NCBI GenBank assembly: GCA_022826825.1
Contig: JAJDUD010000028.1
Span: 1-64,000, forward strand
Reading direction: 5' to 3'
DNA from: Acidobacteriota bacterium
GTDB taxonomy: Bacteria; Acidobacteriota; Vicinamibacteria; Marinacidobacterales; Marinacidobacteraceae
Length of the DNA: 64,000 bases
Part shown: in pieces, positions 17,419-26,021 of the stretch
Layout: every line of letters begins with the position of its first letter
How positions within the stretch are numbered: position 1 is the stretch's first letter
Notes under the pieces: generated by a model
The model's input: only the letters and a program-made list of their open reading frames with translations
Told to the model about the DNA's origin: nothing
Databases searched by the model: none
Translations under genes and position numbers: made by a program

Positions 17419-17843
17419 GGGCCTTCCCGCGATCGCGCGCGGAGCCGTTCCAGTTCCGCCGGAGTCGGGGGTGCGAACGAGACCGCGAAACCGAGGCTCG
17501 TGACGACCAGCGGAATGAGCCAGACCCCGAGCACCAACCCCCAGAGCGACCGGGGCAGGCCGAAAGCGCCCGGACCGTCCGCGAAGCCCGCGGCCAGCAG
17601 CGCGCCGGCGGCGAGGGAGAGCCCGAATCCGATGCCGATCGCCGGATGAAGACGGTTCCGCCGCTTCCCGGTACCGGATGGCGGGCCGCCGGCGGAGCCG
17701 ACGTTCCACACGGCGATGATGGCAAGACTTGCGGCGGCGGCAGCGAGGAAACCCGCGGATTCGCCGGGGATGAGAAGCGTTGCCGCGGCGGCAACCACCA
17801 GGGACGCCGCGAGAATTCGGGACGCGCCCCCTTTGGCTAGCAT
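17415..17843 (-). CDS. Small membrane protein, probable symporter partner
   Basis: A 142-residue protein from the ATG at 17843 (AGGA upstream) with about four transmembrane segments, among them ILAASLVVAAAATLLI, FLAAAAASLAIIAVW and LWGLVLGVWLIPLVVTSLGF. It ends in a charged tail PPTPAELERLRARSR. Small membrane proteins directly preceding and overlapping SSS carriers are known (DUF485/DUF4212-type small subunits, as with ActP). This one has more TM segments than those, so the comparison is positional rather than a domain match. It is divergent from the cyclase gene across only 24 bases. Confidence 0.65.
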   Translation of the reverse strand: MLAKGGASRILAASLVVAAAATLLIPGESAGFLAAAAASLAIIAVWNVGSAGGPPSGTGKRRNRLHPAIGIGFGLSLAAGALLAAGFADGPGAFGLPRSLWGLVLGVWLIPLVVTSLGFAVSFAPPTPAELERLRARSREGP

Positions 17844-17867
17844 TTCGTCCTGCAAGGCAGGTTTTTC

Positions 17868-18689
17868 ATGGTAGCCCGATTCTTCCCCGTCGCCGTTGTC
17901 ATCACCGCCTTGGGCGCCGCCTCCTGCGAGGCTCCCCCGGAGCCGCCACCGCCACCCGGCCCCGAGACCGTCGCCGGCTGGACGATGGTGGATCTGAGTC
18001 ACGAGTACGGCGAGAACACGCTGTACTGGCCCACCGACACGCGGGGCTTTCAGCTCGACACGCTGGCCGAGGGGATGACCCCGGCCGGTTACTTCTACGC
18101 CATGAAGGAGTTCGCCACCGCCGAGCATGGCGGCACGCACCTCGACGCGCCGTACCACTTCTACGAGGACGCCGACCTCGTCGGCGAGATCCCGCTCCGC
18201 CGGCTGATCGCTCCCGGGGCAGTGGTGGACGTGACGGCGCAGGCGGAGGCGGACGCGGACTACCAGGCCAGTGCGGAAGACATCCGGAACTGGGAGGCGG
18301 AACACGGCGTCATCGCGCCGGGCACGGCCGTGCTCTTCCGGACCGGCTGGGCGGCCCGTTGGCCGGATGCGCTGTCGTATCTCGGTGACGACGAACCGGG
18401 GAGGGCCGACAACCTCCACTTCCCGGGCCTGGCCGAGGATGCGATGCGGCTTCTGGTCGAGCGGGACGTGGGGCTCGTGGGCATCGACACCGCCAGCGTG
18501 GACTACGGCCCTTCCACCGACTTCATCGTGCACCAGGTAGGCGGCGCGGCCGGGATTCCCAACCTGGAGAACGTCGGGGACCTTTCCGAAGTGCCGGAGA
18601 CCGGATTCCTGCTGATCGCCCTGCCGATGAAGATCGAGTCCGGTACCGGAGCCCCGGTACGGATCGTCGCGCTGATTCCGCCAGCCTGA
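17868..18689 (+). CDS. Cyclase-family (kynurenine formamidase-like) lipoprotein
   Basis: 273 residues with a lipoprotein signal (ITALGAASC, Cys20). The mature part opens with MVDLSHEYGENTLYWPTD and carries the metal motif HGGTHLDAPYHF, the HxGTHxDxPxH signature of the cyclase/KynB superfamily. VGIDTASVDYGPSTDF and FIVHQVGGAAGIPNLENV supply the remaining conserved blocks. Members hydrolyse N-formylkynurenine or isatin-type amides. The exported location argues against a standard KynB role, so the substrate is open. It stands alone between the divergent symporter operon and the MATE gene. Confidence 0.85.
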   Translation: MVARFFPVAVVITALGAASCEAPPEPPPPPGPETVAGWTMVDLSHEYGENTLYWPTDTRGFQLDTLAEGMTPAGYFYAMKEFATAEHGGTHLDAPYHFYEDADLVGEIPLRRLIAPGAVVDVTAQAEADADYQASAEDIRNWEAEHGVIAPGTAVLFRTGWAARWPDALSYLGDDEPGRADNLHFPGLAEDAMRLLVERDVGLVGIDTASVDYGPSTDFIVHQVGGAAGIPNLENVGDLSEVPETGFLLIALPMKIESGTGAPVRIVALIPPA

Positions 18690-18774
18690 TCCGGTACCCG
18701 AGCGTGCGCCCCACCCACGGTCCGGCCGGCTGTACGGACAGCAGTCGCTAGGCCACTCGACTCCGTACGTCACC

Positions 18775-20172
18775 ATGCCCTCCGGCTCGAGGACGCGACG
18801 CCTGCTCGCGCTCGTTGTCGAATCGTTGCGGGGCTCCGACCGCGATCTGACGTCCGGCCCGCTCACCCCCGCGGTGTTCGTGCTCGCGGTCCCGATGGCG
18901 CTCGAAATGGTCGGCGAGTCGATCTTCGCGGTGGTGGACGCGTTCTTCATCGCCCGCCTGGGGGCTTCGGCGCTCGCCTCCGCGGGGATCACCGAAACCG
19001 CGATCGGCCTGGTGTACGCGCTGGCGATCGGGTTCTCGTTCGCGGTCACTGCGGTGGTGTCGCGACGCTACGGCGAGGGGGACCGGCGGGGAGCGGCGCG
19101 CGCGGGCGTGCAGGCGATCGGGCTCGGGCTGGTGGTGTCCCTGGCGCTCGGTATCGTCGGGGTGATCTTCGCTCCCCGCGTGCTGGCCCTGATGGGAGCG
19201 GATACCGAAACGATCGCGGTCGGCACCACCCACGCCCGGATCATGTACGCGGGGATGGCGACGATCATCCTGCTGTTCCTGAACAACGCGATCCTGCGGG
19301 GGGCGGGGGACGCCCAGGCCGCGATGCGGGCGCTCTGGCTCTCGAACGGGATCAACATCGTGCTGGATCCCTGTCTCATCTTCGGACTGGGGCCGTTCCC
19401 GGAACTCGGGCTTCCGGGGGCCGCCGTAGCCACCACGATCGGCCGGGGAACGGGAGTCCTCTACCAGTTCTGGATCCTCACCCACGGCGCGCGGCTCCGG
19501 ATCCGCCGCGAGGACATCCGGACCCAGTGGGGGGTGCTCAGGAACCTGTGCCGGGTGTCGGTCGGCGGCATCGCGCAGATGCTTGCCGACATGCTGCCGT
19601 GGATCCTCCTGATCCGCATCATCGCGAGCTTCGGCACCATCGCGGTCGCCGGCTGGGTCATCGCCATCCGGGTGGCGCTCTTCGTCATCCTCCCGTGCTG
19701 GGGACTCTCGAACGCGGCGTCCACGCTCGTCGGCCAGAACCTGGGGGCCGGCAAGCCGGACCGCGCCGAGCGCGCGGTGTGGATCACGAGCGGCTGGAAC
19801 ATGGCGTTCATGGGCCTCGTGACGGGCGCCTTCGTGGTCTTCGCACCGGACATCGCCCGGATCTTCACCGACGATCCGGAGGTGCTCGGCATCGCCGCCA
19901 CCGCGCTGCGGGTGGTCAGCTACGGCTATGTCTTCTACGCGTTGGGCATGGTCACCCGGCAGGCGTTCAACGGGGCGGGGGACACCCGCACCCCGACCTG
20001 GATCGACCTCTTCTGCTTCTGGCTCTTCGAGATTCCGGCCGCCTGGCTGCTGTCCCGCACCGCCCTCGGGGTGGACGGGGTGTTCTGGGCGGTGGCGCTC
20101 GCCTATTCCCTCTCCGCGGTGGTCAGCACCCTCGTCTTCCGCCGGGGCGGCTGGAAGACCACGTCGGTCTGA
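18775..20172 (+). CDS. MATE family efflux transporter
   Basis: A 465-residue, 12-TM protein with the MATE two-bundle repeat. The first half has VPMALEMVGESIFAVVDAFF and the second the corresponding RVSVGGIAQMLADMLPWILL. Typical internal residues appear in AVVSRRYGEGDRRGAARAGV, ILRGAGDAQAAMRAL and RQAFNGAGDTRTPTWIDLF. It exports cationic drugs or metabolites using Na+ or H+. It is preceded by an 85-base gap and followed immediately by a convergent hairpin shared with the oligopeptidase gene. Confidence 0.92.
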   Translation: MPSGSRTRRLLALVVESLRGSDRDLTSGPLTPAVFVLAVPMALEMVGESIFAVVDAFFIARLGASALASAGITETAIGLVYALAIGFSFAVTAVVSRRYGEGDRRGAARAGVQAIGLGLVVSLALGIVGVIFAPRVLALMGADTETIAVGTTHARIMYAGMATIILLFLNNAILRGAGDAQAAMRALWLSNGINIVLDPCLIFGLGPFPELGLPGAAVATTIGRGTGVLYQFWILTHGARLRIRREDIRTQWGVLRNLCRVSVGGIAQMLADMLPWILLIRIIASFGTIAVAGWVIAIRVALFVILPCWGLSNAASTLVGQNLGAGKPDRAERAVWITSGWNMAFMGLVTGAFVVFAPDIARIFTDDPEVLGIAATALRVVSYGYVFYALGMVTRQAFNGAGDTRTPTWIDLFCFWLFEIPAAWLLSRTALGVDGVFWAVALAYSLSAVVSTLVFRRGGWKTTSV

Positions 20173-20205
20173 GCCGCCGGCGCCGTTTCGGCGGGAACGG
20201 CGGCT
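20172..20205. terminator. Hairpin between convergent MATE and oligopeptidase genes
   Basis: AGCCGCC (20172-20178) pairs with GGCGGCT (20199-20205), and GGCGCCG/CGGCG adds an inner pairing. The hairpin begins at the MATE stop codon and ends at the oligopeptidase stop on the other strand. It could act on both converging transcripts. No T-run is present on the plus side, so intrinsic termination is only suggested. Confidence 0.35.
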
Positions 20206-22294
20206 ACTTTCCGCTCAGCCCGATGAGGAACGCGTAGATCTCCGCGGTCTCCTCGAGTCCCCGGTAGCGCCCCGAGCGGCCTCCGTGGCCGGCGTCGAGG
20301 TTCGTGCGCAGGAGGATCCGCGCGTCCGGATCGGTGTTCCGCCCGCGCAGGCGTTGCACCCACTTGGTGGGCTCCCAGAACTGGACCTGCGAGTCGTGGA
20401 GGCCGCTGGTCACCAGGACGTGGGGCAGCGGAGCCTCGGGGACGTTCTCGTAGGGGGCGTAGCCGGCCATGAGTTCGAAGAACTCCTTCCGGTTGGGATC
20501 GCCCCACTCGTCGTACTCGGCGGTGGTGAGGGGAATGTCCGGGTCGAGCATCGTGTTCAGGACGTCCACGAAGGGGACGATCGCCACGATCCCGGCGAAG
20601 AGTTCCGGTTCCTCGTTGAGGACCGCTCCCATCAGGAGCCCTCCGGCGCTTCCTCCCATGGCGAACATCCGGTCCGGATCGCACATCCGGCGCTTTCGGA
20701 GATGGCGCGCGCAGGCGATGAAGTCGTGGAAGGTGTTGGTCTTCCGCTCCTGCCGGCCCGCCTCGTACCAGTTCCGCCCGAGTTCCTGGCCGCCCCGGAT
20801 GTGGGCGACCGCGAAGGCGAATCCCCGGTCGAGCAGGCTGGGACGCGCCCGGGAGAAGGCGGGGTCCATGGAGATGCCGTAGGCGCCGTAGCCGTAGAGC
20901 AGCAGGGGCGATGACGGCGACGGCGGATGGTCGCAGTGGTGGACCAGCGAGATCGGGATCCGGGTCCCGTCCGCCGCCCGCGCCGCGAGGCGGCGCACCC
21001 GGTAGTCGGCAGAGCGGAATCCGGGCACTTCTTCCCGCTTCAGCGTTCGCCGGCGTCCCGTCGCGAGGGAGACCGCGAGCGTGGTCGGTGGTGTCCTGGG
21101 GGTGCTCACGACCACCCGGACCTGACCGGCGCCGGCTTCCGGGTTGTCCTCTTCGTCGAGCGCCCGCACCGGCCCCGGCAGCGGCACCCGCCGGCCCGGG
21201 CCGCCGTCCCAGTCCAGCAGGCGGAGCTCCTGGCGTCCGGCGCGCCGTTCGAAGAGCGCCAGGTGGCTGTCGAAGAGCTCGAAACCTTCGAGCTGGACAT
21301 CGTTTCGCGGCGGGACGAGGTCCTCCCACGCCGTTTCGTCCGCGGGGCTCTCCTCGGGCGCGGCCACCAGCCGGAAATCGGGAGCGCCGCGGTTCGTGCG
21401 GATCAGGAAGCGGCCACGGAAGTGGTCGAGCTGGAACTCGTGCCGATCGCCCCGGGGGATGATCCGGCGCGGTCCGGCCGCGGGATCTCCGCTCGGGATC
21501 GCCCAGGCCTCGGCGCGGTCCGTCTGTTCGCAGTGGAGCAGCACGAACTCCCGTGAGCGGCTCTCGTGGGCGGCCACCCAGAAGGTCTCGTCGGTTTCTT
21601 CGTAGAGGAGGACGTCGCGCTCCGGCGGGTCCCCGAGGCGATGGAGCATCACCCGGTCCCAGCGCAGCGTCTCCGGATCGAGGCGGGTATAGACGATCGC
21701 GTCGCCGGCGCGGCTCCAGACGAGGTTGGGCGCGGCGCCCTGAATGCGGTCCTCCAGTTCCCCGCCCGTCCGGGTGTCCCGGAACCGGATCTCGTGGATG
21801 CGTCGTCCCACGGTGTCGGTGGCGAAGGCGAGGATCCGGTGCTCCGGACAGATCTCGAGGGCGCCGATCGAGAAGTAGCCGTCGGCCGCGTCCCCGTGCG
21901 CCTCGCGGGCCAGTTGGTTCCCGTCCAGCAGGATCTCTTCCCGCCCGGCGCGGCGGCCCGCCGCGGCCGGTCGGCGGCAGAACACCGGGTACTCCTCGCC
22001 GCGGCGGTAGCGTGAGGAGTAGAGGAAGGGGCCGTGCCGGACCGGCGGAGAGGCGGTGTCCGGGACGATGCGGGACTTCATCTCCTCGAGCACCGCATCG
22101 CGAATGCCGGACCAGGGGGCGAGACACCGCTCGGTCCAGGCGTTTTCGGCCCTCAGATGACCGAGCACGTCGGGGTCGTCGCGATCCCGGATCCAGGCCC
22201 AGGGATCGGTCCACCGCCGCCCGAACTTCTCGTGGGTTGCGGGGCGTCGGGCCGCACGCGGCGGCCCGGGAGGTGATTCGCCGCGGGAGTTCAT
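20204..22294 (-). CDS. ptrB: Oligopeptidase B-like S9 serine peptidase
   Basis: 696 residues, the normal length of oligopeptidase B. The N-terminal half is the seven-bladed propeller (RTNRGAPDFRLVAAPEESPA and similar). The C-terminal alpha/beta-hydrolase domain has LLLYGYGAYGISMDPAFS, FAVAHIRGGQELGRNWYEAG and the nucleophile elbow MGGSAGGLLMG. Counting from the C-terminus places the triad at Ser549, Asp634 (TSGLHDSQVQF) and His670 (LDAGHGGRSGRY), consistent with E. coli PtrB at 532/617/652. It cleaves small peptides after basic residues. No signal peptide is visible, so it is cytoplasmic or unconventionally exported. It converges on the MATE gene. Confidence 0.92.
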   Translation of the reverse strand: MNSRGESPPGPPRAARRPATHEKFGRRWTDPWAWIRDRDDPDVLGHLRAENAWTERCLAPWSGIRDAVLEEMKSRIVPDTASPPVRHGPFLYSSRYRRGEEYPVFCRRPAAAGRRAGREEILLDGNQLAREAHGDAADGYFSIGALEICPEHRILAFATDTVGRRIHEIRFRDTRTGGELEDRIQGAAPNLVWSRAGDAIVYTRLDPETLRWDRVMLHRLGDPPERDVLLYEETDETFWVAAHESRSREFVLLHCEQTDRAEAWAIPSGDPAAGPRRIIPRGDRHEFQLDHFRGRFLIRTNRGAPDFRLVAAPEESPADETAWEDLVPPRNDVQLEGFELFDSHLALFERRAGRQELRLLDWDGGPGRRVPLPGPVRALDEEDNPEAGAGQVRVVVSTPRTPPTTLAVSLATGRRRTLKREEVPGFRSADYRVRRLAARAADGTRIPISLVHHCDHPPSPSSPLLLYGYGAYGISMDPAFSRARPSLLDRGFAFAVAHIRGGQELGRNWYEAGRQERKTNTFHDFIACARHLRKRRMCDPDRMFAMGGSAGGLLMGAVLNEEPELFAGIVAIVPFVDVLNTMLDPDIPLTTAEYDEWGDPNRKEFFELMAGYAPYENVPEAPLPHVLVTSGLHDSQVQFWEPTKWVQRLRGRNTDPDARILLRTNLDAGHGGRSGRYRGLEETAEIYAFLIGLSGK

Positions 22295-22419
22295 GCGGCG
22301 GCAAGGCTAGCGGGACCGGGGCGGCGATGCGTCTCGACGGGCGCGCATGGCGTTGGCGTTCGTCCCGAGGAACCAGGCGTTGCAGTCGTCCGCCGCGGTC
22401 GCGCGGCGCATATGATTGG

Positions 22420-22478
22420 TCTTCAATTATGCGTACTCACGCATATCTTTGTAGACTTCAACTATGCGTACCACGCTC
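22420..22478 (+). promoter_or_regulatory. Palindromic operator/promoter of vapBC module 1
   Basis: A perfect inverted repeat TATGCGT/ACGCATA (22428-22434, 22439-22445) has a 4-base centre ACTC. CTTCAATTATGCGTAC is nearly repeated about 37 bases on as CTTCAACTATGCGTAC, and the second copy contains the ATG start codon of the antitoxin. So three TATGCGT half-sites lie across the AT-rich promoter and start. VapB-VapC complexes are known to repress their own operons through such palindromes. Confidence 0.55.
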
Positions 22479-22664
22479 GATCTCCCTGCGGAACTGCTCG
22501 ATGAGGCGCGGCGGTTGCTCGGCTTCAAGTCGAAGACCGACACCGTCGTGCAATCCCTCCGCGAACTCGTTCGGCGGAAGCGAATCGAGGAACTCAGGGA
22601 ACTGCTCGGAGCTGTCACCCTGGACGTGGATGTCCCCAGATCACGGCGTCGTCCCCGGCGATGA
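22464..22664 (+). CDS. VapB-type antitoxin (module 1)
   Basis: 66 residues: an N-terminal ribbon-helix-helix MRTTLDLPAELLDEARRLLG with the GFKSKTDTVVQSLREL helix pair, then a basic tail. This is the MetJ/RHH VapB type (DUF2191-like) that pairs with PIN toxins. It ends by overlapping the toxin start as ATGA, the classic coupled arrangement. The tail lacks the acidic toxin-binding stretch seen in many VapBs but retains LGAVTLDVDV. Confidence 0.85.
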   Translation: MRTTLDLPAELLDEARRLLGFKSKTDTVVQSLRELVRRKRIEELRELLGAVTLDVDVPRSRRRPRR

Positions 22665-23059
22665 TCTGCGCTGACATTTCCGTGTGGATCGAGGCGCTCC
22701 GTGACCGCGACTCGGATGCGGGGCGGCTGCTGGACCGACTGCTGGACGACGACGAGGTCGCTCTACCGGTTCCCGTGCGGCTGGAACTCCTGGGCGGCGT
22801 GTCGCGCGCCCAGGAGCCCCGGTTGCGTCGGGCGCTGTCCGGCCTGCCCGTGCTGTTACCCACCGAGGTGACCTGGGAGCGCATGGACCGCTGGGTGCGG
22901 GTCGCGGCCGCCAAGGGCCACCGCTTCGGCATCGGTGACCTCCTGATCGCCGCCATTGCGGCGGAACACCGCACGCTCTTGTGGTCTCTCGACCGCGATT
23001 TCGAGCGGATGGAGAGCCTGGGCTTCATCCAGACGTACGCGGCGGAACGCCGGACGTAG
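22661..23059 (+). CDS. VapC PIN-domain ribonuclease toxin (module 1)
   Basis: 132 residues with the PIN fold acidic quartet visible: CADISVWIEALRD (Asp near residue 4), LPVPVRLELLGG (Glu), FGIGDLLIAAIAAEH (Asp) and LLWSLDRDFERM (Asp). It is an Mg-dependent endoribonuclease that stalls translation, often by cutting an initiator tRNA or the rRNA loop, when not bound by its antitoxin. Translation is coupled to vapB by ATGA. About 155 bases of unremarkable sequence separate it from the dispersed element at 23216. Confidence 0.88.
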   Translation: MICADISVWIEALRDRDSDAGRLLDRLLDDDEVALPVPVRLELLGGVSRAQEPRLRRALSGLPVLLPTEVTWERMDRWVRVAAAKGHRFGIGDLLIAAIAAEHRTLLWSLDRDFERMESLGFIQTYAAERRT

Positions 23060-23215
23060 TTGCGATCCGGTGGAGGCGACCGGACAGCGATAGGAGTTGG
23101 GCGCTGCAACCGCTTCGGCGCCGCTTCGGAAATCTGATCCCCCGCTCTTGGCCCTTCAGGCGTGGCGGTCCGCAGGGTGGGGTGGCCATGACTACCGGAA
23201 CGCGCCCTGGACCCA

Positions 23216-23434
23216 GGAGCGCCGGTCTTCAGACCGGCATCGCGGCCAACGGCCGCTAAACTCCCGGCGCCATCGCGCCACATTGCGGGGATCCGAAACG
23301 AAGACGGCGAAAGCGGAGTACGCGCGCGCCGTTGTCGTCGCGCCATTCCCTTTGACGGGGGCGCCATGCGGCGAAATGAAGCCCAGGAGTTTCGCCCGCT
23401 GCGCGGGCGATGCCGGTCTGAAGACCGGCGCTCC
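23216..23434 (+). repeat. Dispersed hairpin-ended element, copy A (219 bp)
   Basis: One of three full copies. The left end is GGAGC followed by the perfect hairpin GCCGGTCTTCAGACCGGC and then GCGGCCAACGGCCGC. The right end mirrors it: GGAGTTTC, a GCCCGC/GCGGGC hairpin, GCCGGTCTGAAGACCGGC and GCTCC. The ends form imperfect terminal inverted repeats of about 55 bp around a core with GCGGGGATCCGAAACGAAGA and GCGCCATTCCCTTTG. Conserved flank continues rightwards to about 23490 (CGGGCTGCATTTTCACAGCA). The gene-free stretch 23060-23512 is otherwise empty. The core carries no transposase and no plausible gene. This is the most diverged full copy. Confidence 0.85.
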
Positions 23435-23512
23435 TCGCCGTCCCCGCCGTCGGGCCGGGCTGCATTTTCACAGCAACTGGCCGGCGGTCCCCGTGGCGGG
23501 GCCCGCGTTCCC

Positions 23513-25930
23513 TCACGGCTCCAGCAACAGACGGTGCTCCGTGACCGATTCGACCTTGGCCCGGGTGTAGGCGAGCGGGAAGTACTGGTGGCGGACCCAG
23601 AGTTCGAAGAGGTCGCGGTAGTGCGGGTTCATCGGATCGCCCGACTGGCCGGGCGCGCTGGTCGCGATCGAGTTGTCCCAGTTCGACGGATCCAGGATGA
23701 CGCGGAAACTGCCGCCGCCGCGCTGGTTGTCGCTGCCGCCGGTGTTGTTCACGGTGGACTCGTAGCCGCCCCGCGGGTAGGGGCCGACCTCCAGCAGCCG
23801 GCGGGTCTCCTCGTTGACCGCCTGCGCCATGTAGTGGGTGATGTGAACGTGCTTCATGGCCTCCTGGCCGTAGCGCCAGTTCGCCATGTCCGCGCCGAGC
23901 CGCTCCGTGACGTCCTGAACTCCGTCGGCGAAGGCCTGTACGAGGAGCGCGTCGCGCGCGGTGATCGGGTCGTCCCCGAACTGGCCGAGGGGCGCCATCA
24001 GGTGGTCGAGCATGCGCTTCTTGTTCACGCCCCGGACCAGCCCGCGGGCGGCCTCGGGAATGAAGAGTTCCCGCATCGCCTCCGAGACCCGCCGCTCGAA
24101 GTGAAGGTAGATGGTCGCGGCGACGGACTCCTTGCCCATCACGAAGTCCCAGTCGGCGAGGGCGGCCTTCGCCGCGCTTTCGGGCGGCTCGGCCTGCATC
24201 AGCAACGGCACCAGGTTCCGGGCGACCACGCTGAGTTCGTCGTGCTGGTAGGCCATCATGTCCTGGACGGTGTGGCGCTGGCCGTTCCGCATCAGCTCGT
24301 CCACCCGGAGGCCCCGCATCTCGTCGCCCCACGTGAAGTGGAGGGCCTCAGGGTGCGGGTAGTGGGAGGCCACCGCGGGCGCCATCAGGTTGTTCGCGGT
24401 GCCCCAGAAGCCCTTCTCTGGATTCTTGACCGCGGGCAGCGCCTTGATCGGCAGGTATCCCTGCCACTCGTAGCGCCCGTCCCCCGGCACCGGCACGAGG
24501 CCGCTCCAGTTGGCGTTGCGGATGGGGGACACGCCCACCGCCTGGTAGCCGATGTTCCCGTCCACGTCGCCCCAGATCATGTTCTCGGCGGGGATGCCGC
24601 TGTAGTTGCAGGCCTCGACGAATTCCTCCCAGGTCTGGGCCTGATCCATGCGCAGGCTGGCGAGATAGGGCGAGTTGCCGATCTCGAGCCAGGCGGCGTT
24701 GAGCGCGTACGCCTTGTTGTTTGCCGTGTCCTCGTAGACCACGGGGCCGTGGCGGGTGTACTTCAGCGTCGCCTCGTGGTCGGCGGCCCCCTTGACCTCG
24801 ATGGTCTCGGTGCGGACGGTCATGGATTCCCACTCCCCGAGGTAGCGGTACTGGTTCGGGTCGTCGGGATTCGTGTCGTAGACCATCAGGTCCTCGTTGT
24901 CCTGCCCGAAGACGGTGAGGCCCCAGCCGCCCTTCTCGTTGTGGCCGATGGAAAGGCCGGGGAGGACCGGCTCGCCGCCCCCGATGACGTCCCAGCCGGG
25001 CGCCTTCAGGTGCACGAAGTAGCGGAGCGAGGGCGCGATGATGGTGCGGTGCGGGTCGTTCACGATGAGCGGCAGCCCGGTCCAGGTGCGCTCGCCGTGC
25101 GCTACCCAGTTGTTGGAGCCGATGTGCTCGCCGAGGTCCACCAGGTGCAGTTCGTTGGGGATCTCCCGGAGGAGCGCGAGCCGCTCGGCGTCCTCGTTTC
25201 GGTACTCGGCGGCAATCTGTTCCGGCTTGAAGATCACCGGGCCGCGGAATGCCCGGTAGATGTCCAGGATCTCCGGCTTCAGCAGCGATCCGTCGATCGC
25301 CGGGTCGAGTTCGAGCTGGGGCACCCCCGGCCGGAACCAGTCGATGTCCATGAGCGTTGCCGCGCCCACCGCGGCGACCGCCATCCCGTAGTTCAACTCC
25401 TGGGTCACGTTGGAGAGGAGCCCCTGGTGGCGGGAGATCACCACCTCCTCGGTCCAAGGTTCGGGGAGGATGCCGAGCAGGCGGAACTCGAGGGGCAGGG
25501 AATCCGGGTCTTGCCGGGCGCGTTCGACGGCGGCGTTGATGCCGCGGACGAAGGCCGGGATGATCTGGTCCCCGCGCGGGTGGTACCAGCGCATCTCCTC
25601 GCCCATGTCCTTCCGGAACATGTGGAGACGGGTGCCGATGTCCCGTTGCAACTCCGACGGGCCCAGGATGGCCGCCACGGTCCCGGTCGCCTGCCGCCGC
25701 CACATCTCGAACTGGAACAGGCGGCTCTCGGCGGCGCGGTAGCCCTGGACGAAGAAGAGGTCGTCCTCGTTCTCGGCGTAGATGTGGTCCAGCCCCCACC
25801 GGTCGGTGAGGACCTCGACGGAGGCGCTCAGGCCGCTCACCTCGCGGGTTTCGTCCTGGGCCGCGGCCCCGGTGGCGAGAAGAGCGCTGGCGAGCAGCAC
25901 TCGAAAAACGCGGACGGCGGAAAGACGCAT
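23513..25930 (-). CDS. Penicillin acylase family Ntn hydrolase (precursor)
   Basis: An 805-residue precursor from the ATG at 25930, where a signal peptide ends in ATGAAAQ. The upstream frame is read-in. The alpha-chain region contains WGLDHIYAENEDDLFFVQGY and FQFEMWRRQATG. Autoproteolysis is expected at Gly271/Ser272 in EHIGSNNWVAHG, making Ser272 the N-terminal nucleophile of the beta chain. LPLIVNDPHR and LSIGHNEKGGWGLTVFGQDN follow as in the family. Exported N-acyl amidases of this group act on beta-lactams, acyl-homoserine lactones or acylated peptides; the preferred substrate is unknown. Same strand as nothing adjacent; divergent from the symporter at 26022. Confidence 0.9.
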   Translation of the reverse strand: MRLSAVRVFRVLLASALLATGAAAQDETREVSGLSASVEVLTDRWGLDHIYAENEDDLFFVQGYRAAESRLFQFEMWRRQATGTVAAILGPSELQRDIGTRLHMFRKDMGEEMRWYHPRGDQIIPAFVRGINAAVERARQDPDSLPLEFRLLGILPEPWTEEVVISRHQGLLSNVTQELNYGMAVAAVGAATLMDIDWFRPGVPQLELDPAIDGSLLKPEILDIYRAFRGPVIFKPEQIAAEYRNEDAERLALLREIPNELHLVDLGEHIGSNNWVAHGERTWTGLPLIVNDPHRTIIAPSLRYFVHLKAPGWDVIGGGEPVLPGLSIGHNEKGGWGLTVFGQDNEDLMVYDTNPDDPNQYRYLGEWESMTVRTETIEVKGAADHEATLKYTRHGPVVYEDTANNKAYALNAAWLEIGNSPYLASLRMDQAQTWEEFVEACNYSGIPAENMIWGDVDGNIGYQAVGVSPIRNANWSGLVPVPGDGRYEWQGYLPIKALPAVKNPEKGFWGTANNLMAPAVASHYPHPEALHFTWGDEMRGLRVDELMRNGQRHTVQDMMAYQHDELSVVARNLVPLLMQAEPPESAAKAALADWDFVMGKESVAATIYLHFERRVSEAMRELFIPEAARGLVRGVNKKRMLDHLMAPLGQFGDDPITARDALLVQAFADGVQDVTERLGADMANWRYGQEAMKHVHITHYMAQAVNEETRRLLEVGPYPRGGYESTVNNTGGSDNQRGGGSFRVILDPSNWDNSIATSAPGQSGDPMNPHYRDLFELWVRHQYFPLAYTRAKVESVTEHRLLLEP

Positions 25931-26021
25931 GGCCGGACTCCTTCGGATGGGTGTTGGGCGGAGCCGATGATACGGGAGAGTTCGGCGTTTCCCCGCCGAA
26001 ACCGGCTTCTGCGCTGATACC

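Noticed and set aside
17415-19049. A single 544-codon minus-strand frame
   Set aside because: Its first three quarters are antisense to the cyclase and MATE genes; only the last 142 codons, from the ATG at 17843, are a membrane protein.
23366-26017. 883-codon plus-strand frame over the penicillin acylase
   Set aside because: Antisense shadow; it begins inside the dispersed element and has no domain.
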